A DNA stretch of 17,956 nucleotides from Fidelibacterota bacterium (GTDB taxonomy: Bacteria > Bipolaricaulota > Bipolaricaulia > Bipolaricaulales > Bipolaricaulaceae): assembly GCA_024277405.1 (NCBI GenBank), contig JAJRVI010000044.1:1-17956 (forward strand). Reading direction: 5' to 3'. Position numbers and translations under genes: made by a program. Positions 1-7,020 of this stretch are shown one piece after another. The notes below the pieces were generated by a model. That model made no database searches. It had not been told where the DNA came from and was given only the letters and a program-made list of their open reading frames with translations. Numbering within the stretch: the stretch's first letter is position 1; every line of letters begins with the position of its first letter.

Positions 1-45
1 CGGCAACGGGTGGAGCCGAGCGGTACTAATAGCCCGATCGCCTTA
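1..45 (+). rRNA. rrl: 23S rRNA, 3' end only
   Basis: The window opens inside the last bases of a 23S rRNA. The segment around 12-35 reads GAGCCGAGCGGTACTAATAG, which matches the conserved 3' end (GG-TACTAAT motif) of bacterial 23S rRNA. The end near 45 is estimated from where the terminal helix should stop; the 5' partner strand lies outside the window. It is followed on the same strand by a 5S gene. Confidence 0.85.
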
Positions 46-98
46 CGTAGCGGACGCCCTATTCGCCTTTCGAGGCCAGGGTTTGCGCTGCCATGTAG

Positions 99-145
99 CG
101 TCGGAGCTTGCCTCCGACGTTTGTCGGGGCTCGTCCCCGACGTTT
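99..145 (+). repeat. Tandem pair of near-identical hairpins in the 23S-5S spacer
   Basis: Two consecutive 23-base units (100-122 and 123-145) differ at four positions. Each folds into a perfect 7 bp stem with a 5-base loop (100-106/112-118 and 123-129/135-141; C99-G119 extends the first) and ends in GTTT. One difference is compensatory: A105-T113 in the first stem is G128-C136 in the second. Two of the other differences fall in the loop. The pair lies in the rRNA processing spacer, so RNase processing or folding of the precursor is the simplest role, but this is inferred. Confidence 0.75.
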
Positions 146-154
146 TGTGGAGAT

Positions 155-270
<116 letters not shown>

Positions 271-272
<2 letters not shown>

Positions 273-285
273 TTTTATTTTTTCC
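271..285 (+). terminator. T-rich tract after 5S, possible rRNA operon end
   Basis: The sequence after helix I of 5S is GATTTTATTTTTTCC. A T-tract directly after a strong GC helix can act as an intrinsic terminator, but the helix arms are about 100 bases apart, so it is not a classic compact terminator. mutS arrives from the other side and stops at 304, only about 20 bases away. Confidence 0.4.
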
Positions 286-303
286 GTCCCGGTCCTGTGA
301 TCC

Positions 304-2811
304 TCACTTCCCCCAGCGTTCCTTCCAGCGGAAGAGGAGCTCCAGGGCTTCCAAGGGGGTGAGGCGTTCGGGCTCGAGCCCTCGGAGCTCCTCCACCAGG
401 GGATGGGCCTCCGGGGGGAAGAGGGGGAGTTGGGCCGCTTCCACTCCCTCCTTGGTCTTCCCACGGTGGAGCTCTTCTCGCTCGAGTAGCGCGAGCATCC
501 GCTCCGCCTCCCGCAGGACCTCCTCCGGGATCTCCGCGAGGCGCGCCACCTGGACCCCGTAGCTCCTCTCCGCGGCGCCGGGGAGGACACGATGGAGGAA
601 GATCACCTCGCCCTGCCACTCCCGCACCGCGGCGTGGAGGTTCACCACCCCCGGAACCTCCTCCGCCAGCCGCGTGAGCTCCCGGTAATGGGTGGCGAAC
701 AGGGTCTTACACCCCACTCGCTCCACCAGGTATCGCGCGATGGCCCAGGCCAGGGCCATCCCATCGTAGGTGCTGGTGCCGCGTCCGAGCTCGTCCAGGA
801 TCACGAGCGACCGCTCCGTGGCCCCGGAGAGGATCGTGGCCGCCTCGCGCATCTCCGCCATGAAGGTGGAAAGCCCCCCGGAGAGGGCATCGGTGGCCCC
901 CACGCGGGTGTAGATTTTGTCGAAGATGGGGAGCACGGCCTCCGCCGCGGGGACGAACGAGCCCATCTGCGCCAACAGCGCGATCAGGGCGGCCTGTCGC
1001 AGGAACACCGATTTCCCCGCCATGTTGGGGCCGGTGACCACGGCGAGCTTCGTCCCCTCGTCCATCACCAGGTCGTTGGGGACGAAGTCCCGGGTCCGTT
1101 CCACCACCGGATGCCTCCCCTCCCGGATCGCGATCCGGGGAGCATCGGTGAACCGGGGCCGCCTCCAGCCGTATCTGCGCGCGACCTCCGCCAGGGACCG
1201 CAGGACGTCCAGCTCCGCCAGCGCCTCCCCCAGTCGCCTGAGGCGCGGGATCTCCTCCCGGATGCGCCCGAGGATCGCTCCGTAGAGTGCCTTCTCGAGC
1301 TCCACGGCCCGGGCCTCGACCTGGGCGAGCTCGTCGGCCATGGCCTCGAGCTCCGCCGATGTGAACCGCTCCACCCCCTTCAGGGTCTGACGGCGGCGCC
1401 AATCTGAGGGGACCTTACCGAGGTGGGCCTTGGTGAGCTCGAAGAAGTAGCCGAGGACCTGATTGTAGCCCACCCGGAGGGTGGGGATCCCGGTGCGCTC
1501 CCGCTCGCGGTGTTCCAGGGCGGCGATCCCCGCGCGGAGCTCGGCCGCCCGTTCCCGGAGGCGGTCGAGCTCCGCGGAGTAGCCCTCCCGCACGAGGCCC
1601 CCCTCCTCGGGGCTGGGCGGGGGGGAGTCCACGAGGAACCGCTCGAGCTCATCGGCGAGCCCCAGCGGGGCCCCTTCCAGGGCCCGGAGGCAGCGCTCGA
1701 GGACCGGGGGGCGCGTGGGGAGCGTCTTCAGGGCCTCGACGGCCCGGGGGAGCGCCCGGAACGTGCGCCGCAGGAGCGCGAGGTCCAGGGGGGTCGCGCG
1801 CCCGACCCCCAGCCTTCCCAGCAGGCGCGGGAGGTCGCACGCCCCCCGCAGGGCCTCCCCGAGCTCCTCCGGGTCCCAGGAGTTCACCAGGGCCTCCACG
1901 GCGTCGAGCCTGCCCTCGATGGCCCGGCGGTCCCGCAGGGGGTGGAGGAGCCAGCGGCGCAGCAGGCGCTTCCCCATGGGGGTCACGGTGCGGTCGAGCA
2001 CGGAGAGCAGGGTGAGCTTCGACTCGGGGCGCAACGGCTCCACCAGCTCCAGGCCGCGCTGGGTGAACGCGTCGAGCTCCATCGCCTCCACCAGGGCCCA
2101 GGGGGCGGGCGGGGCCAGATGGTCCACGGTGTGGAGGGTGTCCCGGAGGTAGGAGAGGACCGCCCCGGCGGCCCGGGCCGCGAGCGGCATCTCCGCGATC
2201 AGGGAGATGTCCCCGAAGCGCTCCCGGAGCGGGCCCTCGGCGAAGGCCGCGGGCGGGAGCTCGGTGCGGACGCCGGGCAACGTCCCCGGGGACTCCGTCC
2301 CCTCGGGGACGAGGACCTCCCGCACCCCCAGTCGGGATACCACCCCCTCGAGCTCTCCCCGATCGACCTCCGTGGCCCAGAACTCGCCGCTTGCGGCCTC
2401 GCACCACGCGAGCCCCAGCCTCTCCCCCTGGGGGTAGACGGCGAGGAGGAACGCATCGGCCCCCGCCTCGAGGCCCTCGTCCTCGAGCACCGTTCCCGGG
2501 GTGAGGACCCGCACCACGCCCCGCTTCAGGAGCTTCTTCCCCGGCCCGGGCCGCTCGAGCTGGTCGCAGAGGGCGACCTTGTATCCCTTCTTCAGGAGGC
2601 GTTGGATGTAGACCTCGGCCTTGCGCACCGGGACACCGGCCATGGGATGGCCGTCGCGTTTGGTGAGGACGATGTCGAGCTCCCGGGCCACGGTCTCGGC
2701 GTCCTCGAAGAAGGTCTCGTAGAAGTCGCCCAGGTGGAAGAAGAGGATGGCGTCCGGGTAGCGGGCCTTCGCCTCGTGGTACTGCCGCATCATGGGGGTG
2801 AGCTCGCCCAT
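304..2811 (-). CDS. mutS: DNA mismatch repair ATPase MutS
   Basis: MutS recognises base mismatches and small loops and recruits the rest of the mismatch repair machinery. The product is 835 residues, close to the 853 of E. coli MutS. The mismatch-reading Phe-x-Glu is at Phe30-Tyr-Glu32 in LGDFYETF. The connector and lever domains follow, then the ABC-type ATPase: Walker A GPNMAGKS at about 594-601, the DALSGGLSTFMAEM segment, and Walker B/D-loop LVILDELGRGTSTYDG near residue 670. The mismatch-binding phenylalanine marks it as a MutS1 repair protein rather than MutS2. The start is ATG; no good ribosome binding site precedes it, but a TATACT hexamer sits nine bases upstream. It is convergent with the rRNA operon and divergent from pgsA. 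mutL is not in the window. Confidence 0.97.
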   Translation of the reverse strand: MGELTPMMRQYHEAKARYPDAILFFHLGDFYETFFEDAETVARELDIVLTKRDGHPMAGVPVRKAEVYIQRLLKKGYKVALCDQLERPGPGKKLLKRGVVRVLTPGTVLEDEGLEAGADAFLLAVYPQGERLGLAWCEAASGEFWATEVDRGELEGVVSRLGVREVLVPEGTESPGTLPGVRTELPPAAFAEGPLRERFGDISLIAEMPLAARAAGAVLSYLRDTLHTVDHLAPPAPWALVEAMELDAFTQRGLELVEPLRPESKLTLLSVLDRTVTPMGKRLLRRWLLHPLRDRRAIEGRLDAVEALVNSWDPEELGEALRGACDLPRLLGRLGVGRATPLDLALLRRTFRALPRAVEALKTLPTRPPVLERCLRALEGAPLGLADELERFLVDSPPPSPEEGGLVREGYSAELDRLRERAAELRAGIAALEHRERERTGIPTLRVGYNQVLGYFFELTKAHLGKVPSDWRRRQTLKGVERFTSAELEAMADELAQVEARAVELEKALYGAILGRIREEIPRLRRLGEALAELDVLRSLAEVARRYGWRRPRFTDAPRIAIREGRHPVVERTRDFVPNDLVMDEGTKLAVVTGPNMAGKSVFLRQAALIALLAQMGSFVPAAEAVLPIFDKIYTRVGATDALSGGLSTFMAEMREAATILSGATERSLVILDELGRGTSTYDGMALAWAIARYLVERVGCKTLFATHYRELTRLAEEVPGVVNLHAAVREWQGEVIFLHRVLPGAAERSYGVQVARLAEIPEEVLREAERMLALLEREELHRGKTKEGVEAAQLPLFPPEAHPLVEELRGLEPERLTPLEALELLFRWKERWGK

Positions 2812-2820
2812 CTCGGGAGA

Positions 2821-2849
2821 AGTATAGCCCGCGGCCGCGCGTGCGTTCC
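2821..2849 (-). promoter_or_regulatory. Putative mutS promoter, near-leaderless
   Basis: On the minus strand TATACT (2826-2821) lies nine bases before the mutS ATG at 2811. The expected -35 position with a 17-base spacer (2849-2844) reads GGAACG, a poor match, so the call rests on the -10 element. Initiation six to nine bases after the hexamer would give a 5' leader of only zero to three bases. Confidence 0.45.
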
Positions 2850-2862
2850 GCCGGGCGTGGGC

Positions 2863-2889
2863 TTGAGCACCGCCGGGGCAGATGATAAT
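2863..2889 (+). promoter_or_regulatory. Putative pgsA promoter, near-leaderless
   Basis: TTGAGC (2863-2868) and GATAAT (2884-2889) are separated by 15 bases, slightly short for a sigma70 promoter. The -10 element ends eight bases before the pgsA ATG at 2898, so the transcript would begin at or just before the start codon. The only Shine-Dalgarno-like bases are GGGG at 2892-2895, too close to the ATG for standard use. Confidence 0.45.
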
Positions 2890-2897
2890 TTGGGGAT

Positions 2898-3446
2898 ATG
2901 GTTTGGAACGTCCCCAACGGGCTCACCCTGGCGAGGGTCGCCTTGATCCCCCTCTTCCTCTTCTTCCTCTACGCCGAGCGCCCCCTGTTCGGGATCCTCG
3001 CCCTGGCGATCTTCGCCATCGCCGCCCTCACCGACGCCGTGGACGGCTATCTCGCCCGGAGCCGGGCCGAGACCACGGCCTTCGGGAGGTTCATGGACCC
3101 CATCGCCGACAAGATCCTGGTGATGGCGGCGCTGGTCTCGTTCGTGGAGCTCGGGGATCTCCCCGCGATCCCCGTGATCGTGATCCTCGCCCGGGAGTTC
3201 CTGGTGACGGGCCTGCGCATCCTGGCCGTGGACCGGGGGCTCTCCATCGCCGCCTCCCCGTTGGGGAAGCTGAAGACCGTGTCCCACGTGGCGTTGGTGC
3301 TCGTGATCCTGGTGGGGAGGCACTTCGGCCTCGGCCCGAGCGGGCCCGAGCTCAAGATGGCGTTCCTGTACATGGCGGTGCTCTTGGCCCTCGTCTCGGG
3401 GGGCGAGTACTTCTGGCGCGCCCGGTCGGTGTTCTCCGAGGGCTGA
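2898..3446 (+). CDS. pgsA: CDP-diacylglycerol--glycerol-3-phosphate 3-phosphatidyltransferase
   Basis: PgsA is an integral membrane enzyme that joins CDP-diacylglycerol and glycerol 3-phosphate to make phosphatidylglycerophosphate, the committed step to phosphatidylglycerol. The 182-residue product has the CDP-alcohol phosphotransferase signature with its four aspartates: Asp46 and Asp49-Gly50 in LTDAVDGYLAR, then Asp67 and Asp71 in GRFMDPIADK. The N-terminus VPNGLTLARVALIPLFLFF is typical of PgsA, and several hydrophobic segments follow. Length and motif fit PgsA better than cardiolipin or phosphatidylserine synthases. The ATG is the first good start and lies eight bases after a -10-like hexamer. 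The gene is monocistronic as far as visible; a short hairpin follows at 3462-3485. Confidence 0.92.
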   Translation: MVWNVPNGLTLARVALIPLFLFFLYAERPLFGILALAIFAIAALTDAVDGYLARSRAETTAFGRFMDPIADKILVMAALVSFVELGDLPAIPVIVILAREFLVTGLRILAVDRGLSIAASPLGKLKTVSHVALVLVILVGRHFGLGPSGPELKMAFLYMAVLLALVSGGEYFWRARSVFSEG

Positions 3447-3461
3447 GACCCTGACCCCGAG

Positions 3462-3485
3462 GGTGGGAAGCGAGGACATCCCACC
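3462..3485. other. Hairpin between pgsA and tRNA-Ser
   Basis: GGTGGGA (3462-3468) pairs with TCCCACC (3479-3485) around a ten-base loop. It lies 16 bases after the pgsA stop and about 45 bases beyond the 3' end of the convergent tRNA gene. There is no T-tract on either side, so it may aid 3' end formation from both directions but is not a standard intrinsic terminator. Confidence 0.35.
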
Positions 3486-3528
3486 GTCCCGGTATGGTCC
3501 CGGCCGGTACGGATCTCCGGGGAGGGAA

Positions 3529-3619
3529 TGGCGGAGGGGGCGGGATTCGAACCCGCGGAGGGTTTTCGACCCTCAAGGGATTTCAAGTCCCTCGCCTTAG
3601 ACCGCTCGGCCACCCCTCC
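3529..3619 (-). tRNA. tRNA-Ser, anticodon UGA
   Basis: Read on the minus strand, the gene folds as a class II tRNA. Acceptor GGAGGGG (3619-3613) pairs with CCCCTCC (3539-3533), the discriminator is G, and CCA is encoded at 3531-3529. The anticodon arm is AGGGA-CTTGAAA-TCCCT with anticodon TGA, decoding UCA. A long variable arm (GAGGGT/ACCCTC) and a T arm CGGGTTCGAATCCCG are present. The long variable arm together with the anticodon makes serine unambiguous. Confidence 0.96.
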
Positions 3620-3626
3620 GGGATGA

Positions 3627-3655
3627 ATCTTATGTGCTTCCGAATCGGGGGGCAA
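3627..3655 (-). promoter_or_regulatory. Promoter of tRNA-Ser
   Basis: On the minus strand TTGCCC (3655-3650) and TAAGAT (3632-3627) are separated by 17 bases, the optimal sigma70 spacing, with four of six consensus matches each. Initiation about seven bases after the -10 would fall at about 3620, next to the mature tRNA 5' end at 3619, so the 5' trailer to be removed would be almost nil. Confidence 0.6.
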
Positions 3656-3667
3656 TCGGCCCCGCGC

Positions 3668-4363
3668 TCAGGGCCGGGCGCGGGAGGCGGACGCGGGGAA
3701 GCGCTGTAGGAGCTCCAGGGCGCGGTCCAGGGCCGCCTCGGGGAGCTTCACCCGGCCCGCGGCCCTCAGGGGGAGCCGGGAGAGCATCCGCATCCCCCGC
3801 CACAGGGAGGGCGGGACCTCCTCCCCCGTGCCGCCGCAGCGACGACACAGGAGGCCCTCCTCCGGGGACCAGGCGAGTCCCTCCTCGCCGCCACAGCGCA
3901 CGCATCCCGCGAGGTGCGGCCCGTGGCCGAGGAGGGAAACGAGCTTGAGCTCGAACGCCAGGAGGCCCGGGCGCGGGTGGAGGCCACGCTCCAGCTCCGC
4001 CAGGAACCTTCCCACGAGCTCCACCGCCCCGGGTTCCGGGACGCCGTCGGGGAGCCGATCCGCCGCGAACGCGAGCCCCGTGAGGGCGGCTCCGAGCGCC
4101 GCGGGGTCGGCCCGCAGGGAGGGGAAGTGCTTGAGCAGGTGGGCTTCCTTGAGGAGATACGGCCCCCCCCGCACGTAGTAGATCAGCTCCACGTAGTTCG
4201 TGGGCTCGAGGATCGCTCCGTAGGGAGATTCCATCCGCCGGGCCCGCTTCACTAGAAGGGGAAGCTTCCCTTCCCTTTCGCAGAGCACGTGGACGAGCCG
4301 GTCCGTCTCCTGGACATCGCGGGCGGTGAGCACGATCCCCCGGCTCCGGCGGAGCCTCGCCAC
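3668..4363 (-). CDS. recO: DNA repair protein RecO
   Basis: RecO loads RecA onto SSB-coated single-stranded DNA together with RecR. The product is 231 residues. The N-terminal OB-fold half begins with RGIVLTARDVQETDRLVHVL and continues through KRARRMESPYGAILEPTNYVEL, the usual RecO pattern. The C-terminal half has the four-cysteine zinc site at Cys154-x2-Cys157 and Cys173-x2-Cys176. Translation starts at a GTG one base after the deoC stop, so it is probably coupled; only a weak GAG-type ribosome site precedes it. It is the last gene of the minus-strand run. era and recO are neighbours in many bacteria; here four genes lie between them. Confidence 0.93.
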   Translation of the reverse strand: MARLRRSRGIVLTARDVQETDRLVHVLCEREGKLPLLVKRARRMESPYGAILEPTNYVELIYYVRGGPYLLKEAHLLKHFPSLRADPAALGAALTGLAFAADRLPDGVPEPGAVELVGRFLAELERGLHPRPGLLAFELKLVSLLGHGPHLAGCVRCGGEEGLAWSPEEGLLCRRCGGTGEEVPPSLWRGMRMLSRLPLRAAGRVKLPEAALDRALELLQRFPASASRARP

Positions 4364-4364
4364 C

Positions 4365-5036
4365 TCAGTCGGGCGCGCCCTGGACGATCTGGACCCCTCG
4401 CGAGGCCCCGATCCGCGTGGCCCCCGCCTCGATCATGCGCACGGCGGTCTCGTAGTCGCGGATCCCGCCGGCGGCCTTGACACCCATCTCCTTGCCCACC
4501 GCGCGCCGCAACAGGGCCACGTCCTCCACGGTTGCCCCCCCGGGGCCGAACCCGGTGGAGGTCTTCACGAAGTCCGCCCCCGCGGCCTTGGCGAGGATCG
4601 CTCCCGCCACCTTCTCCTCGTCCGAGAGCAGGGCGCACTCCAGGATCACCTTGAGCACCACCCTGCGGGGGGCCTTGTCGATCTCCTCCCGCACCGTGCG
4701 GATGTCCCGCAGCACCGCGGCGTAATCCCCCGCCTTGAGGGCGGCCACGTTGACCACCATATCCACCTCATCCGCCCCGTGGTCCACCGCGGTCTTCGCC
4801 TCGAACGCCTTCACCTCGGGGACGTGCTGGCCATGGGGGAAGCCGGCAACGGTACAGACCCGCACCCCCGTATCGCGCAGGAGCTCCTTGGCCAGGGCGA
4901 CGTAGGTCGGGGGGATGCAGACCGCGTAGAAACCGTGGGCCTTCGCCTCCTCGCACACCCGTCGTACGTCCTCGGGCGATGTGGCCGGCCCGAGGACGGT
5001 GTGGTCGATGTACCGCGCGATCTCCACCTTTCTCAA
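4365..5036 (-). CDS. deoC: Deoxyribose-phosphate aldolase
   Basis: DeoC cleaves 2-deoxyribose 5-phosphate to glyceraldehyde 3-phosphate and acetaldehyde, the last step in deoxynucleoside catabolism. The 223-residue product has the Schiff-base lysine Lys158 in DFVKTSTGF, the catalytic Asp92 in EVDMVVN, and Lys187 in GVKAAGGIR. The open frame continues upstream, but the best start is TTG at 5036: it is five bases after a strong GGAGGTGA site whose TGA is also the stop codon of the upstream racemase gene, and the length then fits the family. A GTG at 5042 in frame overlaps the ribosome site and is less likely. A nucleoside phosphorylase at the right end of the window could supply its pathway, but is in a separate operon. 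Confidence 0.93.
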   Translation of the reverse strand: MRKVEIARYIDHTVLGPATSPEDVRRVCEEAKAHGFYAVCIPPTYVALAKELLRDTGVRVCTVAGFPHGQHVPEVKAFEAKTAVDHGADEVDMVVNVAALKAGDYAAVLRDIRTVREEIDKAPRRVVLKVILECALLSDEEKVAGAILAKAAGADFVKTSTGFGPGGATVEDVALLRRAVGKEMGVKAAGGIRDYETAVRMIEAGATRIGASRGVQIVQGAPD

Positions 5037-5041
5037 TGTGC

Positions 5042-6157
5042 TCACCTCCGAAGCCCGAATCTCGCCGTCGCGGCGGCCTCCCGGCGTAGCCTCTCCCCGT
5101 CCACCTCCACCCCGATCCCGGGGCCCTCCGGCACAGGGATCGTCCCCCGGGAGGTGAGCGCGAACGGGGGATGGGCGATGTCCTCCCGGAAGTAGCGGTC
5201 GGTGGCGGAGATATCGTTGGGCAGGGAGAAGTTGGGCAGGGTGGCCAACGCCACGTTCAGGGCCCGTCCCACGCCCGTCTCCAACATCCCCCCACACCAC
5301 ACCGGGATCCCCCGTTCCCGCGCGAGGTCGTGGATCTCCACCGCGGCGGTCAGGCCGCCGACCCGACCCTGCTTGATGTTGATCACCGAACACGCCCCGA
5401 GCTCCAGGGCCTCCCGTGCCCGGTGGGGCGAGGTGATCGATTCGTCGAGGCACACCGGGGTGGAGAGTGTCCGGGCGAGGCGAGCATGCTCCAGGAGATC
5501 TTCATAGTGGAACGGCTGTTCAACGAGCAAAAGCCCGAAGCGGTCGAATTCCGGGAGGGCCGGGTCACCGGGTCGGTAGGCACAGTTCGCGTCCACCTGG
5601 AGCTCTATCTCCGGGAACTCCTCCCGCACTGCCTCGAGCACGGAGATGTCCCACCCGGGCTTCACCTTGAGCTTCACCCGGGGGTAACCTCGGCCCACGA
5701 ACTCCCGCACGCGGGCCAAAAGTTCCGGGATGGAGTCCTGGAGCCCGATGCTCACCCCGGAAAGGACCTCCTCACGGACGCCGCCGATCTCCTTCCACAG
5801 GGGCATCCCCCTGAGACGGCAGAAGAGGTCCCAGATGGCCGCCTCCACCGCGGCCTTGGCCATGGGGTGTCCCCGGATGGGGGCGACGAGCGCCGGGAAG
5901 TCCCGGGGGTGCTCGAGCCGGGCCCCCCGGAGGAGCGGGACGATGAAGTCCCGGATCACGTGGAACGCGGTGCCCACCGTCTCGTAGGAGTACCATGGCC
6001 CGGAGGAGGCCACGCATTCCCCCCAGCCCACCGCCCCCTCCCCCGCCACGGATACGAGGAGCACCCGTCTCACCCGCTCCTCCCCGAAGCTCGTGCGGAA
6101 GGGGTGGACCAAGGGGAGGTCGATCACGAAGAGCTCCAGCGCCTCCAGCGGTATCAC
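5042..6157 (-). CDS. N-succinylamino-acid racemase / o-succinylbenzoate synthase family enolase
   Basis: The product is a 371-residue enolase-superfamily enzyme of the NSAR/OSBS (MenC-like) group. The barrel residues are all present: the Lys162-x-Lys164 acid/base pair in VKLKVKPGWD, metal ligands Asp189 (VDANCAY), Glu213 (VEQPF) and Asp238 (LDES), and the opposite base Lys262 in NIKQGRVGG. These sit almost exactly where they do in the N-acylamino-acid racemase of Amycolatopsis. The family includes true menaquinone OSBS enzymes, racemases and bifunctional ones. No other men gene is visible, and the gene overlaps a GNAT acyltransferase by four bases (GTGA), so racemase is the better guess. The start is GTG at 6157. 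Homology is certain; the exact substrate is not. Confidence 0.85.
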   Translation of the reverse strand: MIPLEALELFVIDLPLVHPFRTSFGEERVRRVLLVSVAGEGAVGWGECVASSGPWYSYETVGTAFHVIRDFIVPLLRGARLEHPRDFPALVAPIRGHPMAKAAVEAAIWDLFCRLRGMPLWKEIGGVREEVLSGVSIGLQDSIPELLARVREFVGRGYPRVKLKVKPGWDISVLEAVREEFPEIELQVDANCAYRPGDPALPEFDRFGLLLVEQPFHYEDLLEHARLARTLSTPVCLDESITSPHRAREALELGACSVINIKQGRVGGLTAAVEIHDLARERGIPVWCGGMLETGVGRALNVALATLPNFSLPNDISATDRYFREDIAHPPFALTSRGTIPVPEGPGIGVEVDGERLRREAAATARFGLRR

Positions 6158-7005
6158 GGGCGTTTCAGCACCTCCTCGAGGGGCCTTTTCTCCAGCAGGA
6201 GGAAGCTCCGCCCCCGATCCCGCAGGAGCCCGGTGGCTACGTATCCCCGGCCCATGTAATGGGAGAGGGCCTCACGGGTCGCGAGCCGCCATCGCAGGGC
6301 GAGCTCCAGCGACCCCCGCTTGAGCGCCTGGAAGTCGGGGGGTATCTCGACGAGCACCCTTTCCTCCTCCACGTCCGGCTTCACCGGACCGGGTCCGTCT
6401 CCTTGCGCTTCGAGGACGCGGGGGAGCCGCGCGGCGAGGTCCTCCGCGAATCCGGGGAAGCCCTCGCGGACGCGGTGCTCCACCCTGGGGGCGCGCAGGT
6501 GCCACTCGCACAGGAACCGGTCGGTGGGAAGGCCTCGGTTGCGTTCGTCCCTGAGCGACCCGTAATAGTTCACCAGATACCGCGCGGCCACGCAACCGAG
6601 TTTGTTGAAGTTGAAATGGGCGTTTCGCGACTCCAGGGGATCGAAGGTCCAGGTGATGAGGCCCACCCCCTGGCGCAGCACGTGCTCGCGTTGGGCGAGC
6701 TTGAGCTTGTAGCCGAGCCCCTTATCGCGCCAGCCATCCTTGACCGCGGCCATGAGGGAGCAGTGTTTGAGGGTGCCATCCTCGGTGCGCCCGAAGAAGG
6801 AGAGCACGAACCCCACCATCTCCCGCCTCCCGCCCTCCTCCGCGAAGGCCCCCAGAAGGAACCCCCCTCCCTTGACCACGGTGAGGAGGACGTGGTCCGG
6901 GACGACGGCGAGGTCCTCGAACCCCCAGACCTCCTTTTGGAGGCGCTCGCAGGCGTGGAACCCCTCGAGATCTTCCACCGGCTCGATCACGATCCTCCCG
7001 TTCAC
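6154..7005 (-). CDS. GNAT acyltransferase, COG3375-like (possible amino-acid N-succinyltransferase)
   Basis: The 283-residue product has a GNAT core with an intact acyl-CoA pyrophosphate loop Arg93-x2-Gly96-x-Gly98 (GWRDKGLGYKLK), followed by the ITWTFDPLESRNAHFNFNKLG segment (about 117-137) that I recognise from the COG3375 group. Proteins of this group are often encoded next to N-succinylamino-acid racemases and are proposed to succinylate D-amino acids before racemisation. Its last bases overlap the racemase start, supporting a shared pathway. The start is GTG at 7005, preceded by GGAGGG at a normal distance. The acyl donor and acceptor cannot be read from the sequence. An M20-type desuccinylase, the third enzyme of the proposed pathway, is not in the window. 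Confidence 0.8.
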   Translation of the reverse strand: MNGRIVIEPVEDLEGFHACERLQKEVWGFEDLAVVPDHVLLTVVKGGGFLLGAFAEEGGRREMVGFVLSFFGRTEDGTLKHCSLMAAVKDGWRDKGLGYKLKLAQREHVLRQGVGLITWTFDPLESRNAHFNFNKLGCVAARYLVNYYGSLRDERNRGLPTDRFLCEWHLRAPRVEHRVREGFPGFAEDLAARLPRVLEAQGDGPGPVKPDVEEERVLVEIPPDFQALKRGSLELALRWRLATREALSHYMGRGYVATGLLRDRGRSFLLLEKRPLEEVLKRP

Positions 7006-7020
7006 CGCCGTCCCTCCAGA

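Noticed and set aside
1423..2946. Long open frame of about 507 codons on the plus strand opposite mutS
   Set aside because: It is antisense to a complete mutS with all motifs; long antisense frames are expected at this GC content and the translation shows no recognisable domain.
3462..3485. Intrinsic terminator for pgsA or the tRNA
   Set aside because: The stem is present but there is no T-tract on either strand, so it is listed only as a hairpin.
4365..5453. A 362-codon version of deoC extending upstream
   Set aside because: The extra N-terminus overlaps the racemase gene; DeoC is about 220 residues and a strong ribosome site points to TTG 5036.
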